A DNA stretch of 64,000 bases from positions 1 through 64,000 of the forward strand of contig FLQS01000017.1 in assembly GCA_900078375.1 (NCBI GenBank), written 5' to 3'. Each line of letters opens with the position of its first letter. Within the stretch, counting starts at the first letter, position 1. Source of the stretch: an uncultured Mycobacterium sp. (GTDB lineage Bacteria; Actinomycetota; Actinomycetes; Mycobacteriales; Mycobacteriaceae). The notes beneath the pieces were generated by a model. It was not told the DNA's origin. It was given only the letters and a program-made list of their open reading frames with translations, and made no database searches. The translations under genes and the position numbers were made by a program. Positions 30,880-40,621 of the stretch are shown here, piece by piece.

Positions 30880-33075
30880 GTGATCTTGCGCCAGGCCGAC
30901 AGTGTGAGCCCTACCGAAGGACTGCAGGTTCGGACCTCGGCACAGTCAAAGTTCCGCCCAGATATTGAAGGTCTGCGCGCGGTTGCGGTGCTGGCAGTCG
31001 TCCTATTCCACGCTGACTTGCCAGGCCTGCGCGGCGGCTATCTCGGCGTGGACGTGTTTTTCGTTATCTCAGGCTTCTTGATCACCGGACTGTTATGGCG
31101 TGAGATCAACGCCACCGGAACCGTGCGGATGCGCAGTTTCTATGGGGCTCGGGCCCGCCGGCTGTTACCAGCATCGGCCTTCGTCGGCATCGTAACCATG
31201 GTGGCCTCGGCGCTACTACTGCCGGCGTTGCAAGTCCCTACCGCACTCAAGGACGGCATCGCCAGCGCCCTCTATGTCGGCAACTACTGGTTCATCTTCG
31301 AAAACGTCAACTACTTCGCCGATCTGCAGACCCTCTCGCCGTTTCAGCATTACTGGTCGTTGGGCGTGGAGGAGCAGTTCTACCTGGTGTGGGCGCCGCT
31401 GATCTTGGGCACGATGTGGGTGGTCAGGTTGGTGCGTCGGCGTACCAGAGTGCAGGCCGCCGCCTCGCAAGGGCCATACCTGCTGGTGCTGGTGCTGGTT
31501 GCCGTCATGTCGTTCGCGATGTCGCTGGTATTGACCTATGTGTCGCCGATCGAGGCGTTTTTTTCGTTACCCACCCGGGCTTGGCAATTGGCCCTCGGCG
31601 GTCTCGTCGCGCTGACCGCGATTCGTTGGCGGCGCCGCTCACAACGAACAGCCGCCATCACCGGTTGGACCGGGCTCGGCTTGATTGTGTTGTCCTACAT
31701 TTGGTTCACATCGGCCACCCCTTCTCCTGGTGCCGCGGCCCTGCTGCCCACTGTCGGCGCGGTACTGGTTATCGGCGCGGGCTGCGCTGCACCGACCCAA
31801 GGTTGCGGCCGTCTTCTGGGTTGGGCACCGTTGCAGGCGATCGGCCGGATTTCCTACTCGTGGTATCTCTGGCATTGGCCGGTGCTGGTGCTCGCGCCGG
31901 CGCTTGTGGGGCATCCGCTGGGGCTGCCCGCCAGGTTGTTTGCGGCCCTGATTTCCGGCGGGCTCGCGTGGCTCACCCTGCGGCTGTTGGAAAACCCACT
32001 CCGATTCGCCCCCACGATCCGCAATTCGGCTTGGCGCAGCCTCGGGCTCGGTGGCCTGGCCAGCGCGCTCGCTGTCTGTGTGGGCATGGCGCTGTTGGCT
32101 GTTGCGCCATCGACTGCCGGGCATGGCGCACCGGCTTCGCCGGTGAAACTCACTGCCACCCCGGTGCCCGCCGGTTCGTCCAAAGCCGCGTACGACGCAG
32201 TCGTCCAACGGCTTTTCGGCCAGGTGCAAGCCGCCGTTTCCGCATCCGTCGACCTCAAGGCCGTCCCGTCGAATCTCGATCCGCCACTGGGGGATCCGAA
32301 GATCGAACAGACGGCTTTGAGGACGGACGGGTGCTTGCGAGAGGTGGCTGAACCTGGTCAACCGGACTGCGCAGCCGGTGACGTCACCTCGTCCACGACA
32401 GTGGCGCTCGTCGGCGACTCGCATGCCGCCATGTGGAATCCAGCATTCAAACAGATTGCCACCGAACGTCACTGGCGGCTGGAAATGCTGGCGAAAGGGG
32501 GCTGCCCGTTGATGGAAGTGCCCAGTACCAACCCATTCCGCAGCGTGGTCGAACAAAACGCACACTGTCAGCAGTGGCGCTCGCAGATCCTGACCCGGTT
32601 GAGCGCAGAACGCCCGCGGCTTGTCGTGGTGAGCATGTTCCGGGGCTATGACGCCCCGAACGAGCGGCCGTTCGGCCTTGTGCCATACGACACGGCGTGG
32701 CTTGACGGCCTGACCCGGCTCGTCCATCAGCTCCGCAGCACCGGTGCCAGGGTTCTGGTGCTCGGCCCCGTCCCAGACCCCCACCGCATGGTGCCGATCT
32801 GTCTGTCCGCGCACCTCGACGATGTGACGGCCTGCTCACCGGCAAGGTCGACGGCGGTCAACGAGCGTGGCATCACCGCGGAGGCCGCTGCTACCGAAGC
32901 TGCAGGTGGGCGCTATACGGATCTCACCGACCTGTTTTGTACCGCCGATCGGTGCCCGGTCATCGTCGGCAACACCCAGGTTTTCATGGACGGGAATCAT
33001 CTGACGTCTGCGTACTCCCGACTGTTGGCGCCGGTTTTCGGAGCGCTATCCGACCGCGCGCTCGCCTACGGGTAA
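30880..33075 (+). CDS. OafA-like acyltransferase-3/SGNH protein 1
   Basis: A 731-residue membrane O-acyltransferase. Residues ~25-400 form the acyltransferase-3 domain of about ten TM helices, with FRPDIEGLRAVAVLAVVLFH (catalytic His44) and SLGVEEQFYLVWAP. The C-terminal ~300 residues are an extracytoplasmic SGNH esterase-like domain with Ser514 in VGDSHA and Asp704/His707 in MDGNHLT. OafA-type proteins O-acetylate exported sugars. The start is listed as GTG 30880; the TTG two codons later (30886), with TAGGTG as its ribosome site, is possible because all four paralogues share this arrangement. Confidence 0.9.
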   Translation: MILRQADSVSPTEGLQVRTSAQSKFRPDIEGLRAVAVLAVVLFHADLPGLRGGYLGVDVFFVISGFLITGLLWREINATGTVRMRSFYGARARRLLPASAFVGIVTMVASALLLPALQVPTALKDGIASALYVGNYWFIFENVNYFADLQTLSPFQHYWSLGVEEQFYLVWAPLILGTMWVVRLVRRRTRVQAAASQGPYLLVLVLVAVMSFAMSLVLTYVSPIEAFFSLPTRAWQLALGGLVALTAIRWRRRSQRTAAITGWTGLGLIVLSYIWFTSATPSPGAAALLPTVGAVLVIGAGCAAPTQGCGRLLGWAPLQAIGRISYSWYLWHWPVLVLAPALVGHPLGLPARLFAALISGGLAWLTLRLLENPLRFAPTIRNSAWRSLGLGGLASALAVCVGMALLAVAPSTAGHGAPASPVKLTATPVPAGSSKAAYDAVVQRLFGQVQAAVSASVDLKAVPSNLDPPLGDPKIEQTALRTDGCLREVAEPGQPDCAAGDVTSSTTVALVGDSHAAMWNPAFKQIATERHWRLEMLAKGGCPLMEVPSTNPFRSVVEQNAHCQQWRSQILTRLSAERPRLVVVSMFRGYDAPNERPFGLVPYDTAWLDGLTRLVHQLRSTGARVLVLGPVPDPHRMVPICLSAHLDDVTACSPARSTAVNERGITAEAAATEAAGGRYTDLTDLFCTADRCPVIVGNTQVFMDGNHLTSAYSRLLAPVFGALSDRALAYG

Positions 33076-33242
33076 CCCGGCGTACTCCTGATTGCCATGG
33101 ATTGGTCTAGCGCCAGAAAGGTAGCGCGGCACAGCGATTCTGGGCGTGGCGAATGCCCAGCCTTGACGAGAACGACCAGACATAATCACCGGGACCTCGG
33201 AGATAGTCCACGTGCGCGAGTAGTGAAAGGCCAGAATTGTCG

Positions 33243-34508
33243 ATGAAGTTTGTGTTGTCGAGCTACGGAACTCGAGGCGAGGTCGAGCCCTGTGTCGCGG
33301 TTGGGCGTGAATTGCTGCAGCGAGGGCATGAGGTGTGCATGGCCGTGCCGCCCGACCTGGTTGGCTTCGTCGAATCAGCCGGGATCACGGCCGTCGCTTA
33401 CCAGCTGGATTCGCAGACGCTCATTGAGTCCTACGTCAACTATTGGGCGAGTTACTACGGCGGCCTTTGGAAGAAGCGGGATCTGATCAAGTTTTCGCGG
33501 GAGGGCCAGGTGATCGGTACCCGAGCCCTGGCAGAGACCAGCGAAACCCTGATGTCGTTGGCAGACGGTGTCGACCTGTTGCTCACCGGCGTCAACTTCG
33601 AGCATCCAGCTGCCAATGTCGCTGAATACCACGACATTCCACTCGCCACGATGCACTTCAGCCCGATCCGGGTCAACAGTCAGGTCGTGCCGATCCTGCC
33701 TCCGACGCTGGGTCGATATGCCATGGCTGTGCGTGAATGGGTGTTGTGGCGCATCGGTTCCAAGAAACTCGAGGATGCCCAACGCAGAGAATTGGGCCTG
33801 CCGAGTGCGACCGGTCCGTTGCCGCACCGGATGGCAGAGCGTGGGTCGCTCGAGATCCAGGCCTATGACGATGTCTGCTTCCCAGGGCTGGCGGAAGAAT
33901 GGGCGACCTGGGGCAGGCGACGGCCCTTTGTCGGAACGTTGACAATCGAGATGCCAACGCAAGCCGACGAGGATGTCCTGTCCTGGATTGCCGCTGGGAC
34001 ACCGCCGATCTGCTTTGGCTTCGGCAGCATGTTGGTCGAGTCGGGCGCCGACACGCTCACCATGATCGCCGATGCGTGCGCACGGTTGGGGGAGCGGGCG
34101 CTGATTTCCGCTGGGGTGACTCAGCTCGATGACATCCCCAATTTCGAGCACGTCAAGGTGGTGCGCGGAGTGAACTACGCGGCGGTCTTCCCGGCCTGCC
34201 GTGCGGTTGTGCACCATGGCACGAGCGCCACGGCTGCCGGGTTGCGCGCGGGGGTTCCCACCTTGGTTCTCTGGAAGATCCCCGAACAGCGGCTCTGGGG
34301 GAATGCCATCAAGCGACTGAAAGTGGGCACTGAGCGGTGTTTTTCGAGCACCACCAGGGAATCGCTGACCGAGGATCTGCGTACGGTTCTCGATCCGCAG
34401 TGCGTCGCGAGGTCCCGTGAGATCGCCACGCGGATGTCAAAGCCAGCCGAAAGTGCCTCTTACACTGCAGATCTTGTGGAAGAGCTGGCTCGTTCGCGTC
34501 GGATGTGA
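33243..34508 (+). CDS. GT1 (UGT/MGT-like) glycosyltransferase 2, altered donor loop
   Basis: A 421-residue paralogue with the family N-terminus MKFVLSSYGTRGEVEPCVA. ATG 33243 matches the paralogues; an in-frame TTG two codons earlier exists. The donor-diphosphate motif is unusual: VVHHGTSATAAGLRAG replaces VVHHGGAGTTAAGLRAG, one residue shorter and without the Gly-Gly, while the surrounding residues are well kept (YAAVFPACRAVVHH, RAGVPTLVLW). It may have a changed donor, or be impaired. Its stop abuts the convergent methyltransferase gene with no gap. Confidence 0.87.
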   Translation: MKFVLSSYGTRGEVEPCVAVGRELLQRGHEVCMAVPPDLVGFVESAGITAVAYQLDSQTLIESYVNYWASYYGGLWKKRDLIKFSREGQVIGTRALAETSETLMSLADGVDLLLTGVNFEHPAANVAEYHDIPLATMHFSPIRVNSQVVPILPPTLGRYAMAVREWVLWRIGSKKLEDAQRRELGLPSATGPLPHRMAERGSLEIQAYDDVCFPGLAEEWATWGRRRPFVGTLTIEMPTQADEDVLSWIAAGTPPICFGFGSMLVESGADTLTMIADACARLGERALISAGVTQLDDIPNFEHVKVVRGVNYAAVFPACRAVVHHGTSATAAGLRAGVPTLVLWKIPEQRLWGNAIKRLKVGTERCFSSTTRESLTEDLRTVLDPQCVARSREIATRMSKPAESASYTADLVEELARSRRM

Positions 34509-35357
34509 CTAGGCGCGGCCGCGCGTATCGATCAGGCGGGCCACCGAGTTCCAATCGTTTGGGACGCGATTGAGGAGTTCATCCTTACGGCCGTCAAGCA
34601 CTGAAATATCGAGCGCCATAAACTCATCGATGATTTCGTCCAGATGATCGGCAAGGACCCGAGACTGTGGATCGAGGTTTTGGATGACCCCCAGGCCCGT
34701 TGGGCGAGTGCCGATCACGTTGACCGAAAGTTCTGGCCGGTACTTCTTCAAGGCCAGAATCAACCGCCAGATATCGCCACTCCAGAACCACGAAGCACGG
34801 TCGCGCGCGGCGCTGGTGGCGTCGATCGGGTAGACGTCGTGAATTAGAATGATGGAGTCAGGGGCGCAGTACTTCTCCAGGTTGATGAAGTCGCGTAAAG
34901 CGAACTCGAACAAGTGCATCCCGTCGATGAACGCGAGATCCAGAGTCATGCCGCCCAGCTCGGAAACCACATCGCGGCGCTCGAAGAAGTCGTCGCTGGT
35001 CTGTGCGAACACCCGCTGGTTTGGGCCGAGAGGCTTCTGCGGACGCGGATTGGGATCGACTCCCAGCGCCAATGTCTCGGGCATCACGATCTCGAAGGAG
35101 TCACCCTGATCGATGCCGATCTCCAGGTAGGTGGCCGGCTTCAGGTACTCGTGAATGCGCGCCAGAATCCGGAAGTAATCATCGCCGGGGAACTCCAACT
35201 CCGCGAGCATGTGGTGCGCCCGCAGATGCGCTACCGAATAGTCCTCAGTCTGCAAGGCGGCCTTACACAACTCTGCCGCATTCTTGCGCCGACCCAAAAG
35301 GCGCTGGATGAGGGCTCGATGGTAGGCGGGTCGCGCTTTGCTTGGGATGAAAACCAT
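34509..35357 (-). CDS. Class I SAM methyltransferase (Methyltransf_24-like)
   Basis: A 282-residue protein with a helical N-terminal extension (~1-65) and a methyltransferase core. SAM motif I is TYLEIGIDQGDSFEIV (~76-91), followed by LGVDPNPRPQ; LDLAFIDGMHLFEFALRDF and IILIHDVYPID are typical of the Methyltransf_24 group. ATG at 35357 is preceded by AAGAGAG. It is a distant relative of the methyltransferase at 59399-60151. A sugar or fatty-acyl O-methyltransferase role fits the locus; the substrate is not readable. Confidence 0.78.
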   Translation of the reverse strand: MVFIPSKARPAYHRALIQRLLGRRKNAAELCKAALQTEDYSVAHLRAHHMLAELEFPGDDYFRILARIHEYLKPATYLEIGIDQGDSFEIVMPETLALGVDPNPRPQKPLGPNQRVFAQTSDDFFERRDVVSELGGMTLDLAFIDGMHLFEFALRDFINLEKYCAPDSIILIHDVYPIDATSAARDRASWFWSGDIWRLILALKKYRPELSVNVIGTRPTGLGVIQNLDPQSRVLADHLDEIIDEFMALDISVLDGRKDELLNRVPNDWNSVARLIDTRGRA

Positions 35358-35481
35358 GGCTCTCTTATCACGGTCATCGCCGGCTGGTCAGGACGCGGCC
35401 AGGACGATATTGGAATCTACGGGCGCGATAGTAACGCCCCGGCTCGCCGCTGGGTGCCGATATGACCTGATCTGAAAAGCG

Positions 35482-36669
35482 TCAGCCCAGGCCGAGAATC
35501 GCGGCGAGTTCGTCGTCGTGACGTGACCGTTGGAAGCGCTGTGAGGATTGCACAGCACCGTCGGCCAGCTGGCGCCGAAGACCCTCGTCGGCCTCCAGGG
35601 TCATCAGGTTGGCTGCGAGTGCCTTCGCGTCGCCGGCGGGGCTGAGCAGACCGTTGACTCCGTCGTCGATGATCTCCGGGGTGCCGCCTGAGTCGGTCCC
35701 GCACACGGGCAGCCCGGCCCTCATCGCCTCGACCGTTACCCGGCCGAAGGCCTCAGATTGGCTGCACATCAGGCCGACGTGCGCCGCTGACCAATATGGG
35801 GAGAGGTTGCGGGTCGGTTCGTGAATGCTCACCAGATCCTCGACTCCGAGGCGTCGGGCAAGGCGTAGAAGTGGTTGGTGGCTGCCCGCTCCGATCAGCG
35901 TCAACTCGATATCGGCACCCGCCTCGCGGGCAATCGCGACCGCCTCGACGGCCAAGTCTTGTCCCTTGGCTACCGAGAGATACCCGGCAAGCACGACTCG
36001 CATCGCCTCGCCGGGCTGCCGCTGCGGCGGTGCGCAGAGCGGCGTATCGACCACCGGGTAGAGGACGTGCGTCGTCATCGTCGGATCGATTGCGAGCATG
36101 GCCTTTTCCACCGCGTGGGAATTGCAGATCACCGCGTTCGACAGCCGGCCGATCATGCGGACTGTCCGGCGATACCCGAACAAGAACCATAGCCGGTGAT
36201 CGTCACGGCCGAATTCGCGGACTACCCAGTAGTGCGGGATGCCGAGGAGTCGCGCGGCGATCGCGTGTGACGGGATGGTCATCGTGTTGCTGAGCACCGC
36301 CACCGGCCGCAGCCGACGGAGCAGTACTACTGCCTGAACAATGCCTGGGATAAGGATCATGCAGTATGGAAGCGCGCCGATCACCGCGTGCCAATCGAAG
36401 CGCGGCGACCGCGACCACTTGCCGAACGCCCACCACGGCACCCAGGCGACCTTGGGGTGGTAACCGTCGCTCGCGCAGGCTTCGGCCACGGCTCCCTTCT
36501 GTGGCAGAACCGCGACCAGATCCAGGTCCGGGCGTTTGTGCCGCAGCGCGGAGAGCATCTCTCGGAATCCGACGACACCGCCACCGCCGAAGCTACCCAC
36601 GTTCGAGACGACCACCACTCGGGCCGCAGGGCGGGTTCTCACGCCGCGCAACGTATCAGCGGTGACCAT
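35482..36669 (-). CDS. GT4 family glycosyltransferase
   Basis: A ~395-residue retaining GT-B enzyme, unrelated to the six GT1 genes. The N-terminus has VVVVSNVGSFGGGGVVGFRE (acceptor-side Gly-rich loop). The donor domain shows MRVVLAGYLSVAKGQDLAV and SEAFGRVTVEAMRAGLPVCG, the EX7E motif of GT4, followed by TDSGGTPEIIDDGVNG. The ATG at 36669 is chosen; the frame continues to a TTG at 36720, which would add 17 residues without conservation cues. It probably adds a sugar of the glycan that GT1 enzymes do not. Confidence 0.85.
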   Translation of the reverse strand: MVTADTLRGVRTRPAARVVVVSNVGSFGGGGVVGFREMLSALRHKRPDLDLVAVLPQKGAVAEACASDGYHPKVAWVPWWAFGKWSRSPRFDWHAVIGALPYCMILIPGIVQAVVLLRRLRPVAVLSNTMTIPSHAIAARLLGIPHYWVVREFGRDDHRLWFLFGYRRTVRMIGRLSNAVICNSHAVEKAMLAIDPTMTTHVLYPVVDTPLCAPPQRQPGEAMRVVLAGYLSVAKGQDLAVEAVAIAREAGADIELTLIGAGSHQPLLRLARRLGVEDLVSIHEPTRNLSPYWSAAHVGLMCSQSEAFGRVTVEAMRAGLPVCGTDSGGTPEIIDDGVNGLLSPAGDAKALAANLMTLEADEGLRRQLADGAVQSSQRFQRSRHDDELAAILGLG

Positions 36670-36779
36670 TTCCAGTGCGTGATTCTGCGCGTTTGTGGCC
36701 GAGATCTGCGGAGACAACACTGGTCAGCGTGAGTTCGTGGCACGGGGCCATTCTCGAACCTCGGGCTGAAGACTCTGTG

Positions 36780-36785
36780 TAGTGT
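36780..36785 (+). promoter_or_regulatory. Possible -10 element (TAGTGT) for the TIGR00027-type methyltransferase
   Basis: TAGTGT fits TANNNT and is followed after seven bases by the ATG at 36793, a spacing compatible with a leaderless transcript. No good -35 was found. Confidence 0.3.
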
Positions 36786-36792
36786 CTGTCCG

Positions 36793-37644
36793 ATGACCAA
36801 GGCCGACGCCGTTTCGCTACCGGAGACGGCGCTCGTGACGTTGTTCTGCCGGGCGAACGAGGCGCGCCGCCCCGACGGGATCATCGACGATCCGATGGCT
36901 GTTGGCCTGCTGGACTCGATCGACTACGACTTCAGCAAGTTCAAGCTTCGCGGCGATCACCAGGACCTTGCCCTGCGCGCGCTCGCCTTTGACAACAGTG
37001 CCCGCGGCTATCTGGCCAAACACCCGCACGCCACGGTCGTCGCTCTGGGCGAAGGGTTGCAGACCAGCTTCTGGCGCCTCGACGCCGCCGGCGTCGGTGA
37101 TGGATTCCGTTGGCTCACGGTGGATCTCCCCCCGAACATCGCTCTTCGCGAACGTCTGCTTCCGCAGTCACCGCGAGTCTCGCTCCGCGCCCAGTCGGTA
37201 TTGGATTTCTCGTGGATGGATCAGATCAACCCCGAGGAGGGTGTGTTCATCACCGCCGAGGGCCTGTTGCCGTACCTGCTGCCCGACGAGGCGCTGCGCG
37301 TGATCGGCGAGTGCGCTCGCCGGTTCCCCGGCGGCCAGATGATGTTCGATTTGCCGCCGAAGTCGCAGGCGGTGCTGGCTCGCAACCCGATGTGGACGGC
37401 GCTGCGGGGTAATTGGCCGCGGACGCCGTTCAGTCTGACCGTGCCTGAGCTTGCCGACTTGTCGAACACCGTGCCGGGCGTTCGTGCGGTGCATAACCTG
37501 CCGATACCGCGCGGCCGGGGTCCGGTGTTCGACCGGCTGCTGTCGCAGACCCAGGGCCGCCCGGTGGGTCGCCTGGTGCGCCGATGGGTGGGGATCACCT
37601 GGCCGACGCTCGCGACGCTGACCCTGCTCGAGTTCGCTGCGTAG
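36793..37644 (+). CDS. SAM-dependent methyltransferase, LCMT/TIGR00027 type
   Basis: A 283-residue protein of the leucine-carboxyl-methyltransferase-like family that is greatly expanded in mycobacteria. Visible blocks: LPETALVTLFCRANEARRPD, the DDPMAVGLLD segment, VVALGEGLQTSFWRLD (SAM site), WLTVDLPPNIALRERLLP, and GVFITAEGLLPYLLPDEALR. Family members methylate varied carboxyl or hydroxyl substrates, including polyketide intermediates; the target here is unknown. It is divergent from the GT4 gene and lies upstream of the broken PE-PPE gene. Confidence 0.85.
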   Translation: MTKADAVSLPETALVTLFCRANEARRPDGIIDDPMAVGLLDSIDYDFSKFKLRGDHQDLALRALAFDNSARGYLAKHPHATVVALGEGLQTSFWRLDAAGVGDGFRWLTVDLPPNIALRERLLPQSPRVSLRAQSVLDFSWMDQINPEEGVFITAEGLLPYLLPDEALRVIGECARRFPGGQMMFDLPPKSQAVLARNPMWTALRGNWPRTPFSLTVPELADLSNTVPGVRAVHNLPIPRGRGPVFDRLLSQTQGRPVGRLVRRWVGITWPTLATLTLLEFAA

Positions 37645-37711
37645 CCCGCGCTTTCAGATCGTCTCCGGCGACAGCGTCGGAACCATCCTTAGCTCAGGCT
37701 GCGCAAAACGC

Positions 37712-37740
37712 TTGACAGGTCAACCGTAATCCAGTTCATA
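37712..37740 (+). promoter_or_regulatory. Candidate promoter for the PE-PPE gene
   Basis: TTGACA (37712-37717), a 17-base spacer and TTCATA (37735-37740). The -35 is perfect; the -10 is weak. It lies about 60 bases before the GTG at 37804. TTGACAGGTCAA is also a small palindrome. Confidence 0.35.
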
Positions 37741-37803
37741 TTGTTTGCGGAAGGCGGAGATCAGCGCTGGCTGAGTGCTGTGCGAGAGCGGTACGGAGGG
37801 TGA

Positions 37804-39199
37804 GTGAACGCGACGTTGCGCACAACGGTGTGCGCTGTTTCCGCCCTGATCGTCGCTGTGGTCGTTGCCATTGTCTCGACAGTCTCCTCGGTCTTCGCGT
37901 TTGTCGCGGGAGCTGCCACAACTGTTCTGGTCATGGGTGGTACCGGACATTCGCTGTCGTCCGCGGACACCGTGTCCTACGTCCAACAATTCGTCAGCGC
38001 GGCAGTCGGCACCTACGTTTCGCCGTCCTCGACGACACTGCGCCCGACGGGTATCCCAGCTGGGCCATACAACGGCGTCGCTCTCATCACCCCCGAAGAA
38101 CATGCGCCCGATTACGGAACTTTGCCGATTGAGGAGTCGATTGCCCAGGGTCTCGCGGCGCTCGACAGTTGCCTTGGTTCCAACGCCTGCGATATCAACC
38201 AGGTCGTCGGATCGGCGACGCCTTCGGCGTCTGACACGTTCGTGGTCTTCGGATATTCGCAGAGTGCGACGATTTCGACGCTCGAGAAGGCTGCGCTAGC
38301 CGCCCAGTACGGGGTAGGCGAGGGGCCTGACGTTTCGTTCGTTCTCATCGGCGCCGGCAATCGTCCCAATGGCGGATTATCTTCGCGGATAGCGCCCAGC
38401 TCCGCCCCACTGACGAACACCCAATACGCGACCGTCGATATCGCGGTCCAGTACGACGGCATCGCGGATGCTCCGCTCAATCCCATGAACCTGCTCGCCG
38501 ATTTGAACGCCTACATGGGCATGCTCATGGTTCATCCGAATTACATGAGCCACAGTCTCAGCGAAGCAGGGGTAGTTGATCAGGGCCAGTACGGTGACAC
38601 CACCTAATTACCTGATCTCGGCGTCGGTCCTGCCCCTGTTGGTGCCACTTCAGCAGGTGCCACTCATCGGCCCCGTCCTGGCTGACGTATTGGATGCGCC
38701 GCTGCGGGTTCTGGTGGAGGCCGGCTACGACCGGACGATCAGCCCCGGTGAAGCCACTGGCTGGGACTACGGGTATTTCCCTGACCCAGCGGTCTTGGCC
38801 AGGAACTTCTTGGTGGCAATACCCACCGGGTGGGACAACGGGCTACAGGACTTGCTCGGAATTCGTCCATTCGGCACGCAACGGCCCGGCCCTTACGGCG
38901 TTGGCGGCCCGGACGTTAGCTACCTCAATTCTGATGCCACGGCAGATGCGACGTCGCCCACCAGCTCTGCAGCGTCGGAATTGACCACCGCGCCGGTGAC
39001 GATGGGACGGTCCCGGCGACAAGCCTCTCAGGTAGCCGATGCTGCTGCGCCAGCCAGCGATTCGGCGATCACCGCATCGGCCTCGTCACCGAAGAAGCCA
39101 TCAGGTGCCCGACCTGCCGCACCGAAGGCTGGTCAACCAACCACGGTGAATCGGCATGGTGGAACAGCCAATTCGGCCCGAGTTCGTGCGCACGCGTGA
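37804..39199 (+). pseudogene. PE-PPE-domain (cutinase-like serine hydrolase/acyltransferase), single-base frameshift
   Basis: Two overlapping frames together make one protein of 464 residues. The first (37804-38607) has an N-terminal TM helix (CAVSALIVAVVVAIVSTVSS), the start VLVMGGTGHSLSSADTVSYV, and the nucleophile motif VVFGYSQSATIS. It ends at a TAA at 38605-38607. The second frame resumes with YLISASVLPLLVPLQQVPLI, then GPVLADVLDAPLRVLVEAGY, the usual C-terminal part of the PE-PPE domain, and runs to 39199. Removing one A at 38606/38607 changes CCTAATTAC to CCTATTAC and restores a continuous DTTYYLI reading. GGAGG precedes the GTG. Relatives in sulfolipid and trehalose-polyphleate loci are acyltransferases. 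Either a real inactivation or a sequencing error. Confidence 0.8.
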
Positions 39200-39220
39200 T
39201 GTTGTTGGCGTCCATAGAAG

Positions 39221-40504
39221 TCAAGACGTTCGACGACGCTGTCGAAGCTGGGCGAAATTCTCGATCTGATCGGCTGCGGCCGTCGTGCTGACGGCTGGAG
39301 CGGTGATGTTGTGGGCAATTTCACGGGCCCGGGTGCGGTATTGCGGATCCAGTATTTTGCGCAGGTCTGCGACCAGAGTCTTCTCGGTTGTCGTCGAAAA
39401 GCGCCGGGCAGTTCCCACTTTCAGTCGTTTTACTGCAGAGCCGAAGAACGGTTGATCGGGGAACGTCCAGAGAATCAGTGTGGGAGCGCCGGCGCGCAGG
39501 CCCGCTGCCGTGGTGCCCGCGCCGCCGTGGTGCACCACCGCCCGGCAGCTAGGAAAGACGGCACCGTAATTCATCTCGCGCACGACCTTGACATGATCGG
39601 AATGCGGGACGCTACTGAAATCAGTTCCGCCACAGCCCACCAGTGCTCGCTCACCCAACTGCGCGCATGCCGCGCTGATCATGGCGAAGGTATCGGCTGT
39701 CGATCCGATCGGTATGGTGCCGAAACCGAAGAAAATCGGCGCAGTGCCCTCGGAGATCCACGACAACACAGGCTGGTCCGCTTCCGTTGGCGAATCCAGC
39801 GTCAACGTGCCGACAAAAGGCCGCGGGTGACCGAATTTCGCCCATTCCGCCGACAGTCCCGGAAAGTACACCTCGTCGTAGCCCTGGATCTCGAGCGACC
39901 CACGTTCGGCGATCCTTTGCGGCCAGGGCGTCGTCGCCTTCGGCAGGCCCAGTTCCCGACGCTGAGCATCCTCGATGTCCTTCACCGGGCCACTCCACGA
40001 CATCCGCTCATAGGCGGTCATCGCCCGCCGTCCCAAGCAGGCCGGCAGGAATCGTAGGAGTTGGCTGTTGGCGCGCACGGGATAGAACTGCAGTGTGGCC
40101 AACGGAATGTCATAGTATTCCGCGACATTGGCGGTGAGCTGTTCGAAGCCCAGGCCAGCAATGAGCAGGTCGGCCCCGTCTGCCAGCGCCGTCAGGGTCG
40201 CGTTGTCCGCCGTGCCCCAACACTGGGTGACGAACTCCCCGATCTCCCGCCCCAGTGCGCCGAGCTCCTTGAGCTTCCACGGTGTTCGGAAGAAGCATGT
40301 CCAGTACTTGCGCTGGAGGTCTGCGATAGCTCGCGAGTCCAGGCCGTAGCTGACCGCGCTGAGTCCGGCCGCCTCGGCAAAACCAACCAGGTTAGGAGGG
40401 ACGGCTATTTGTACGTCGTGCCCTCGCCGCAGCAGCTCACGACCGACGACGACCGAGGGTTCGATATCGCCGCGGCCGCCATAGCTCGCCAGTACAAACT
40501 TCAT
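39221..40504 (-). CDS. GT1 (UGT/MGT-like) glycosyltransferase 3
   Basis: A 427-residue paralogue with MKFVLASYGGRGDIEPSVVV at the N-terminus. The ATG at 40504 is chosen from paralogue alignment; AGGA lies ~8 bases upstream. The donor loop VVHHGGAGTTAAGLRAGAP is intact. The middle segment TCFFRTPWKLKELG is very close to the gene at 44304 (TCYSRTPWKLKELG), so these two are probably the most recent duplicates among the six. It converges on the broken PE-PPE gene with 21 bases between. Confidence 0.9.
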   Translation of the reverse strand: MKFVLASYGGRGDIEPSVVVGRELLRRGHDVQIAVPPNLVGFAEAAGLSAVSYGLDSRAIADLQRKYWTCFFRTPWKLKELGALGREIGEFVTQCWGTADNATLTALADGADLLIAGLGFEQLTANVAEYYDIPLATLQFYPVRANSQLLRFLPACLGRRAMTAYERMSWSGPVKDIEDAQRRELGLPKATTPWPQRIAERGSLEIQGYDEVYFPGLSAEWAKFGHPRPFVGTLTLDSPTEADQPVLSWISEGTAPIFFGFGTIPIGSTADTFAMISAACAQLGERALVGCGGTDFSSVPHSDHVKVVREMNYGAVFPSCRAVVHHGGAGTTAAGLRAGAPTLILWTFPDQPFFGSAVKRLKVGTARRFSTTTEKTLVADLRKILDPQYRTRAREIAHNITAPAVSTTAAADQIENFAQLRQRRRTS

Positions 40505-40621
40505 TGCGGATCCTGGCTTTCGGTCGTCGTGCGCGCAGTGTGGGGGCACCGGTCATTATTACGTCATCTCGCAGTGCTGGACGACAGTTCGGCGTTCGAG
40601 GCCGATTGGCACGCGGGCACG

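Noticed and set aside
33163..33182. Promoter TTGACG...CATAAT before glycosyltransferase 2
   Set aside because: Spacer is only about 12 bases, too short for a SigA promoter.
38576..39199. Separate 207-codon gene after the PE-PPE ORF
   Set aside because: Its first residues only continue the PE-PPE domain; it is the frameshifted C-terminal half, not a gene.
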